The position numbers were made by a program, and so were the translations under genes. The notes beneath the pieces are model-generated. The model did not search any database. It saw only the letters and a list, made by a program, of their open reading frames with translations, and was not told the origin of the DNA. This document shows positions 58,624 through 64,000 of a DNA stretch of 64,000 nt, piece by piece. This stretch comes from 2-12-FULL-35-23 sp965196985. GTDB taxonomy: Bacteria > Pseudomonadota > Gammaproteobacteria > UBA12402. Each line of letters opens with the position of its first letter. The stretch's first letter is position 1. The stretch covers positions 12,914 to 76,913 of the forward strand of contig CBDALO010000150.1 of assembly GCA_965196985.1 (NCBI GenBank), given 5' to 3'.

Positions 58624-60155
58624 GATAGAGCGTTATTTTGTCTGTAAAAACCAACTTCAGTACTTAGAAAAACCTTTAAAGTTCTAAATGGCACTCTATT
58701 GTACCTGTCTCATCGCATAATATCTTAAATTAATTATGCTAATCAATCTAAAAAATTATTTATACCTCAAATTTTTCTCCTCTCAAAATAAATTATTAAC
58801 TTTTAGGTAATAGCAATTATATCTCGTTAATAAGAACAAGAATGATCTATCCTAAAACCCTATGAAGCCTTATTATTCACTTCAACTTAAGTATCTAGGT
58901 GATCCGCTCCACTGGTCATCAATTTCCACTAAAACAGCTGATACGAGCCTTAGGCACGATTCAGTATTAGGGAAAATTCCAACTGTATGCGTCCTTCTTT
59001 TTACCTCTCTGTTTACGCGCTCAGCTATGTTACTGGTTCTTAATCTTTTTTGATGCGGCCTGTCAAAGTTCATCACTACTAAGCCCTCCGGTATATTCAC
59101 TTCCAACCAAGAAGAAAGCTCTGGTGCTGTTTGCTGATATTTATCTACCGCCATAGCCAATAGTCTTTCCGACTCATGAATGTTTGAGGCATTAAATATA
59201 GCTGTAATCTCCTCAGCTACTGGTTCCTTCATTGAGCGCTTTGGTATGTGAGCCTGAGCATTTTGCTGCAAATGAAATTGGCAGCGTTGCCAAGGAACAC
59301 TGGGGAACACAGCTCTTCTAGCGGCTTTTAGGCCAGTATGAGCGTCGCTAGTAATCAACTCAATACCATGTATACCTCGCTCAACCAACTGCTGAAGAAA
59401 ATCACGCCAATGTACCTCAGCCTCTGATAACGCAACAGAAACACCTAGCACTGTTCTCTTGCCGGTTGATTCATCAAAGCCATAGGCTATCAATACCGCA
59501 CAGTCTTGTACTGTGCCGCTAGTGCGCACCTTCTCATAACGTGCATCTAGCCAAAGATATTTTATCTTTCCTAACGGCTTATTTCGCCATTTCTTTAAAT
59601 CTTCATCCAACAATTTAGCGCAACGGCTTACCTCTGTGCTTGAAATATCTGTTCCACAGAGTTGCTTTAGCACCTTTTCAACTTTGCGCGTGGAAACCCC
59701 ATGCACATACATTTCAGCGACAGCCAGCTTAAGTGCTCTATCAGAGCGTACACCTCGCTCTAAGACTGATGGATAGAAGGCTTCATTGGAGTCTCTAACC
59801 TGCGGTATCTGTAGCTCAAGCTGACCTTGACCTGTGTTAATTAACCTTGGTTTAAAGCCGTTCGCATATCCGTTTCTATCGCCAGTTCGCTCATAAGGAC
59901 TGGCATTTAAATGGCGCTCCCTTTCTATTAACATAGCCTCATTCATCAACCTGGAGACAAGCTTAGGTAAAGCTTCAAACCCCTCCATCGCTAAAACATG
60001 TATGGCTTCTTCGATTAAGTTCTCATTTTTATAGCAGCTCATTGTCATTCCTCTTTTTTGGTTAAGTTTACCTTAAAAGGAATTTCTAATCTGACTGAGT
60101 CGCCTGCTTATTTTCAGCAAGTCAATGGAATTTACAGAAAGGATGGCGCACTAGC
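58624..60155 (-). mobile_element. IS256-family element, copy E (1532 bp)
   Basis: Standard ends. The flanking octamers are taccgcca (58616-58623) and taccgcta (60156-60163), an 8-bp duplication with one substitution. The right version turns a CAA codon of the host gene into TAA. Confidence 0.93.
58882..60048 (-). CDS. IS256-family transposase, copy E
   Basis: 388 residues, intact, with the DDE landmarks YLWLDARYEKVR, ELITSDAHTGLKAARR and NIAERVNREVKRR. It has the consensus residues IFNASN and NASPYER, so it may be the closest to the active parent. Confidence 0.95.
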   Translation of the reverse strand: MTMSCYKNENLIEEAIHVLAMEGFEALPKLVSRLMNEAMLIERERHLNASPYERTGDRNGYANGFKPRLINTGQGQLELQIPQVRDSNEAFYPSVLERGVRSDRALKLAVAEMYVHGVSTRKVEKVLKQLCGTDISSTEVSRCAKLLDEDLKKWRNKPLGKIKYLWLDARYEKVRTSGTVQDCAVLIAYGFDESTGKRTVLGVSVALSEAEVHWRDFLQQLVERGIHGIELITSDAHTGLKAARRAVFPSVPWQRCQFHLQQNAQAHIPKRSMKEPVAEEITAIFNASNIHESERLLAMAVDKYQQTAPELSSWLEVNIPEGLVVMNFDRPHQKRLRTSNIAERVNREVKRRTHTVGIFPNTESCLRLVSAVLVEIDDQWSGSPRYLS

Positions 60156-60163
60156 TACCGCTA

Positions 60164-60767
60164 AAGAAACTTACTTCGCAACCTAATAACAAAAGCACTA
60201 AGTCCTTATCGAGATGACAAAGCCACTTTTGCCACCTTTTTCTCTGAGCCTAGTAATGACGATGAACTAAAAGTGACTTATGCTAATCGACTTTTTGCTC
60301 TTCATAAAAATCTTCACACTGTAATTAATGGAGAAACCTCTCGAGCAGATAAGCTTTCCAAAACTTCATTTTTATTGCTTTACTACTATGAAAAGAATCT
60401 TCATGACACACTACAATCTACTACTAAAGGGCACTTGAGTCGCCAACTCCTTATTAAACTAACTGCTGCTGTCATTGCACTTTTAACCTCACTCACTAGT
60501 TTTGTTGCTGGCAAGCAGTCAGAAGCATTTTGCCACGATTTTATGTTTGGCTCATGGTGTCCACCAAGCTGGCTAACTGGCCTTACAGCAACTGCCATGA
60601 GCTTCTCACAAACTTTTGTTGTAGGCAGCGCTGCTCTTAAATTTCTTGACCCTCAGCATCGAAAGAGTCTACCCAAAGTACATAAAGCTGCCATGTTTGC
60701 TTTTGTCCCTTTTGCACTAGGCTATCTTGCTATTAGCACTGGGCAAGCTATCGCCTTCTCTCCTTAG
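60164..60767 (+). pseudogene. Membrane protein pseudogene, segment 3
   Basis: Continues the frame as RNLLRNLITKALSPYRDD into a region with TM helices (LIKLTAAVIALLTSLTSF, TGLTATAMSFSQTFVVG, AAMFAFVPFALGYLAI). A GTG at 60273 could open a 164-residue remnant. It ends at TAG 60765-60767, and the same frame continues into segment 4. Confidence 0.7.
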
Positions 60768-61535
60768 CCAAGCAGCTTCGGTCGCATTGCACAAGCATCT
60801 CTTACCCTATTAAAAGCAGCCCCTCTTGTTACCTATGTCGCAATGCTGCGCTGGAACGCTTTTTTTGATTTTTTTACTCGCAACGCTGAAGTTAAACAAT
60901 TAACCCAGCTGACTAAAGAATCGTTCAAAACACTTTCAATGGAAAACCAAAGACTTTTTGAAAATCAACTCGCAACAGCACTAACCGCCACAACATTTGA
61001 CAAACTACCCCTTCCAAGAAAAATAAAACTAAGTGAGATAGCTTTAAGACGCCTAGGAAGAGAGCTTGCTCCACAATTGCTTGATGAAATTCAAGACCTG
61101 CCTGATGGGGCCCTAAGCGAGCTTTTTGAAGCAGCCGCTCCTAGGACCCAAAGCCTATCACCCATACCTACTTTCAGCCCACGCCCCTCATCTGACGGCA
61201 GAGACTCAACCGAAATACACCTCTTGCTTGCAGGGCTAGCCAGGGGCCAGAGGAGAGTTACAATAAGCCCAGCTCTAAGCACATCTCCAACAAGCATGCT
61301 TGAACTAGGCCACATGTTTACTCCCATAGCAGCAGCTGGCGCTAGCTCCCCTGTGCCTGCTGGCTACTCAATAAGAGACGATTATGAAAAAGAATTACAA
61401 GCAGAAGTAACCAGGCCTAGGGCACAGGCGCAACCCTCAAGTTTTTTCAGCCCTTCTACCCAACTTTCTAGATCTCGAGGCTATAGAAGCTTAGCAACCC
61501 CAGCAAGAAAACCACCCCTTTCGTCTCAAGTTTGA
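60768..61535 (+). pseudogene. Membrane protein pseudogene, segment 4 (C-terminal)
   Basis: In frame after TAG 60767: PSSFGRIAQASLTLLKAAP, then an ATG at 60843 that could start a 230-residue remnant (MLRWNAFFDFFTRN). A helical part (KLSEIALRRLGRELAPQLLD) is followed by a Ser/Pro/Arg-rich, probably disordered tail to the stop at 61535. No domain recognised. The tail resembles the low-complexity ends of secreted or effector-like proteins, but that is only an impression. Confidence 0.65.
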
Positions 61536-61826
61536 ACAAGGCGCCCCTCTCACAACAAATACACAAGATATCCACAACTTATACTCAACTTACTCTCTTG
61601 TACACTGCCACAAAAAGTTTTACCGTTTAACTTAAAATCAGCAGTTGATCGCACTAATCCAGTGTAGTCAGTTGATTTGATTGACGTATTGAAAGTGAGC
61701 ATACTCACCTTATTGATGAAGAGCGAATCTTTCAAATAATCAGGCAAATCAAGTGGCTGTGCTGGGTAGTGTGACTCAACTGCGGATTCTAGGTTTAGTT
61801 CACATTAGCAATAACTGGAGAGCAAC
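61536..61826. other. Intergenic region upstream of the NrdA-like gene
   Basis: 291 bp without a supported gene. It should hold the promoter of the NrdA-like gene. A sequence ATATCCACAA near 61566 is one base off a DnaA box; a clear NrdR box pair was not found. The ribosome-binding site GGAGAG precedes ATG 61827 by about 6 bases. Confidence 0.4.
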
Positions 61827-64000
61827 ATGGCAGAGCAAAGCTTAATCACACCGCCACAAATTGCTCAACACTTGCAAAAAACCATAACACCAGCTGTAAA
61901 GCAAGTGATCAGCTTAACGGGGCTTATCAGTTCCTACGAAGAAACCCACGTACAAGCAGCAATCAAACTTGCCCTTAAGAGCGCCAACCCTAATCACCCT
62001 CATACTGAACAACTTGCATTGGTACTAAGCCAGCAAATTAGCCACACACTGTATCAACGCTTTACAACCAGCGAACAAATACCTACCGAAGCAATACAAG
62101 ACCAAATCGAGCTCGCGCTAATGCGCCAAGGAGAGCAAGAGGCAGCACAAGCTTATCGCCTTCGCAAAGCACAACGCCCAGCTACTACTGAACAAGACTT
62201 AGCTACTACCAACCAAAGCCAACAACTTGAAAATAAACTAAACACGCTGGTTGAGATGGCCTGCCAAGGACTTAGCGATATATCAAGCGAAGCTATCTTT
62301 GCAATGGCTAAAAAGCAACTAACAACGAAGTTAGCTTCAAACAAAACAATCCACCAAACTCTGATCTCTGCCTGCAATGAACTTGCTGAGCTTGATCCAG
62401 ACTACTGTAAAGCTAAAGCCTACTTTTTGTTAAGTGGCCTACGTGCAACTGCACTATCAAATTTAGGGTTAGGTGAACAGGCCAGTCCGGATGAAATGCA
62501 TAAGCTCTATCCAGTTTATTTCGCCACCTATCTTAACAAAGCAATCGAGAACGAATTATTAGACCCTGCACTACGTCAGTTTGACTTAAACCAACTTACC
62601 GCCGCCCTAAAACCTGAGCGCGATGCGTGGCTCAGTGACTCCAGCTTAATCGTACTTCGCCGCCACTACTTACTACAATATCAAGACGAACACTTTGAGC
62701 TACCACAAGCCTTTTTTATGCGAATAGCGATGGGGCTTGCACTTAATGAGACCAACAAAGAACAACGAGCCATTGAATTCTACCACGCGCTCTCCTCCTT
62801 TTTATTTCAACCTAGCGAGCAGACACTATTAAACGCGGGCAGACCCAATCCTGAGCTTGCTGCAGAATTTGCTGTCTCAGCAGGCAATGAACTGGCCGAC
62901 TGCTATGATACCCTTAAAATCAATGCCCAATTAACAACACAGTATCGCACCATCAACAATGATTGGTGTTCAGCCTTCAGCAACCAAGCAGACGATAAAA
63001 CGGTAAGCTTTATTCACCTTGCTCAACAAGCTGCCCTCATCAATCAAACTAATAACGTTGTTTCTGCCTCGCTTCCCATCTGGCATACCAGCATTGAAGC
63101 ATTACTAGCTAATCAAAATAACTCTTTGCCTTTTAACGTAATTATTCCAGACACTTTTATGCGTCGAGTTTTTGCCGATGAGCAATGGACACTTTTTTCA
63201 GCTGAATCAAGCGAGCAGCTTAACTCACTTTATGGCGCGCGCTTTGAACAAGCCTACCAAGAACTAGAGCAACAAGCAGAACGTGGTAAAGTGATAGATA
63301 GTCGTACCACTTCCGCTGTAGCACTATGGCGCAAATTACTAGTGCACTTATTCGAAACAGGTTATCCACAACTAAGCTTCCAAACACCTTGTCAAATACG
63401 AGCAACCCAACGCACAGCAAATGGCTTTGCCACACGACAGCAAACTAGCTGCACTGGCGCAAGCCTATTTAGCACAACAGACAAAACCCCTGTTGCCAGG
63501 CATACTGCTAACATTAATCTCGCCGCCCACCTAAATCAAACTGGTCTTGATATCAACAAACTTGAACAAACGATTAGTACAGCCATACGCCTACTTGATA
63601 ATGCGATCAACATTGACCATAGCCCCTGCAAAACTAATAAAGCACCTCGCGCTATTAGTTTAGGTGTAATGGGCTGGCAAGAGATGCTATACCAGCTCGC
63701 AATCCCTTACGGCTGTGAACAGGCAATTGACTTAGCCGACTATTCGATGGAAGTTATCAGCTATTTTGCTATCCAAGCTTCCACACAACTTGCCATTGAA
63801 CGTGGCCGCTATGAAGAGTTTACTAACTCACTTTGGAATAAAGCAACGCTCCCTATCGACTCACTAGCCCAGTTGGCACAAGCTAGGCCAGAACATCTAC
63901 AGCAAGACTCTCACCAGCGCTTAGATTGGCCTCGTCTACGTGAACAAGTAAAACTACATGGCACTCGTCATGCCAACCTATTAGCAATCACCCCATGTCA
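61827..64000 (+). CDS. NrdA-like ribonucleotide reductase alpha subunit with degenerate active site (partial)
   Basis: 724 codons are open and the gene runs off the window. The N-terminus has an ATP-cone-like regulatory domain (about 1-110). The RNR R1 body is recognisable throughout: LLNAGRPNPEL, WTLFSAESSEQLNSLYG, ALWRKLLVHLFETGYP, LGVMGWQEMLYQLAIPYG, MEVISYFAIQAS and ERGRYEEF. Catalytic positions, by comparison with class Ia enzymes: the radical cysteine (E. coli C439) is kept as C542. Redox partner C225 is E347 and C462 is R558; N437 and E441 are T540 and G544. That should abolish NDP reduction. It may be a regulatory or moonlighting paralogue, or early decay without stops. nrdB is not in view. 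Confidence 0.85.
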   Translation, partial: MAEQSLITPPQIAQHLQKTITPAVKQVISLTGLISSYEETHVQAAIKLALKSANPNHPHTEQLALVLSQQISHTLYQRFTTSEQIPTEAIQDQIELALMRQGEQEAAQAYRLRKAQRPATTEQDLATTNQSQQLENKLNTLVEMACQGLSDISSEAIFAMAKKQLTTKLASNKTIHQTLISACNELAELDPDYCKAKAYFLLSGLRATALSNLGLGEQASPDEMHKLYPVYFATYLNKAIENELLDPALRQFDLNQLTAALKPERDAWLSDSSLIVLRRHYLLQYQDEHFELPQAFFMRIAMGLALNETNKEQRAIEFYHALSSFLFQPSEQTLLNAGRPNPELAAEFAVSAGNELADCYDTLKINAQLTTQYRTINNDWCSAFSNQADDKTVSFIHLAQQAALINQTNNVVSASLPIWHTSIEALLANQNNSLPFNVIIPDTFMRRVFADEQWTLFSAESSEQLNSLYGARFEQAYQELEQQAERGKVIDSRTTSAVALWRKLLVHLFETGYPQLSFQTPCQIRATQRTANGFATRQQTSCTGASLFSTTDKTPVARHTANINLAAHLNQTGLDINKLEQTISTAIRLLDNAINIDHSPCKTNKAPRAISLGVMGWQEMLYQLAIPYGCEQAIDLADYSMEVISYFAIQASTQLAIERGRYEEFTNSLWNKATLPIDSLAQLAQARPEHLQQDSHQRLDWPRLREQVKLHGTRHANLLAITPC

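Larger units (their letters stand above)
53052..61535 (+). pseudogene. Unrecognised membrane protein of about 685 codons, whole disrupted gene
   Basis: Segments 53052-53486, 58379-58623, 60164-60767 and 60768-61535 are all in one frame once an IS91 nest and IS256 E are removed. Additional damage is TAG at 60765-60767, after which the frame continues. Another TAA is created in the right copy of the IS256 target duplication. The protein would have several TM helices (NTINFVFNLVLAGVVVYAM, IMAIFAGTAAASALASF, and two pairs further on) and a proline/serine-rich, apparently disordered tail. I recognise no domain. Loss by at least three independent events suggests it is dispensable. Confidence 0.75.

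Noticed and set aside
8917..59053. 63-codon plus-strand frame in each IS256 copy (8917, 10376, 31226, 58862)
   Set aside because: It is antisense to the transposase C-terminus, conserved only because the element is conserved.
22205..60767. An alternative genetic code reading TAA/TAG as sense, to explain the many in-frame stops
   Set aside because: TAA ends rpsB, pyrH, map, sodB and rnhB, and TAG ends lpxD, at normal protein lengths; the broken genes also carry IS insertions and frameshifts, so decay explains them.
61540..61620. NrdR or DnaA boxes upstream of the NrdA-like gene
   Set aside because: Only single near-matches (ATATCCACA; ACACAAGATATCC) with no proper pair, so not listed as sites.
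61550..61747. 65-codon minus-strand frame before the NrdA-like gene
   Set aside because: No recognisable domain or ribosome-binding site; it occupies the likely promoter region.

Overview
The window looks like the chromosome of a gammaproteobacterium with an AT-rich genome, probably host-associated. The evidence is the core block rpsB-tsf-pyrH-frr-uppS-cdsA-bamA-skp-lpxD-fabZ-lpxA-rnhB, a Fe-type SodB, FadL- and OmpA-type outer membrane proteins, a class Ia NrdA-like protein, and heavy insertion-sequence (IS) load with many fresh pseudogenes. I do not name a genus. About 36% of the window (roughly 23 kb) is mobile DNA: five IS256-type copies, two ISKra4, two IS66-like, two IS91, one IS4, one IS110, one IS481/rve-type element and one TniA/TniB (IS21/Tn7-superfamily-like) transposon, many nested in each other.

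Region 1 (1-23605, minus strand) is one giant surface-adhesin gene: a signal peptide and beta-barrel of the inverse-autotransporter (intimin/invasin-like) kind, then dozens of Ig-like/He_PIG-type repeats. It is broken by an in-frame TAA and by four separate insertions. At the three internal junctions, removing the element and one target-site duplication restores the repeat reading frame. The rebuilt protein exceeds 3,900 residues and runs off the left edge. Region 2 (24170-27471) is a FadL-type outer membrane protein gene split by an IS66-like element.

Region 3 (28045-36320, minus strand) is a signalling operon: hybrid histidine kinase with three receiver domains, CheR, CheB, then a REC-GGDEF-EAL protein. 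The kinase carries at least three in-frame stops and a frameshift and is cut by IS91. cheR is cut by IS256. CheB and the GGDEF-EAL protein are intact.

Region 4 (38290-50440) is an IS-free, compact housekeeping block on the minus strand (translation elongation, nucleotide, undecaprenyl, phospholipid, outer-membrane assembly and lipid A genes), followed by divergent map and sodB. dxr, rseP and lpxB, which many gammaproteobacteria keep in this cluster, are absent from it.

Region 5 (50827-52931) holds three tandem OmpA-like barrel porins. The middle one is a chimera made by unequal crossing-over. Region 6 (53052-61535) is a membrane-protein pseudogene of about 685 codons, interrupted by a three-level nest (ISKra4 in IS66-like in IS91) and by an IS256 copy. 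Region 7 (61827-64000) begins a ribonucleotide reductase alpha-subunit homologue. It is uninterrupted for 724 codons, but the redox cysteines and most active-site residues are replaced, so it looks like a pseudoenzyme.
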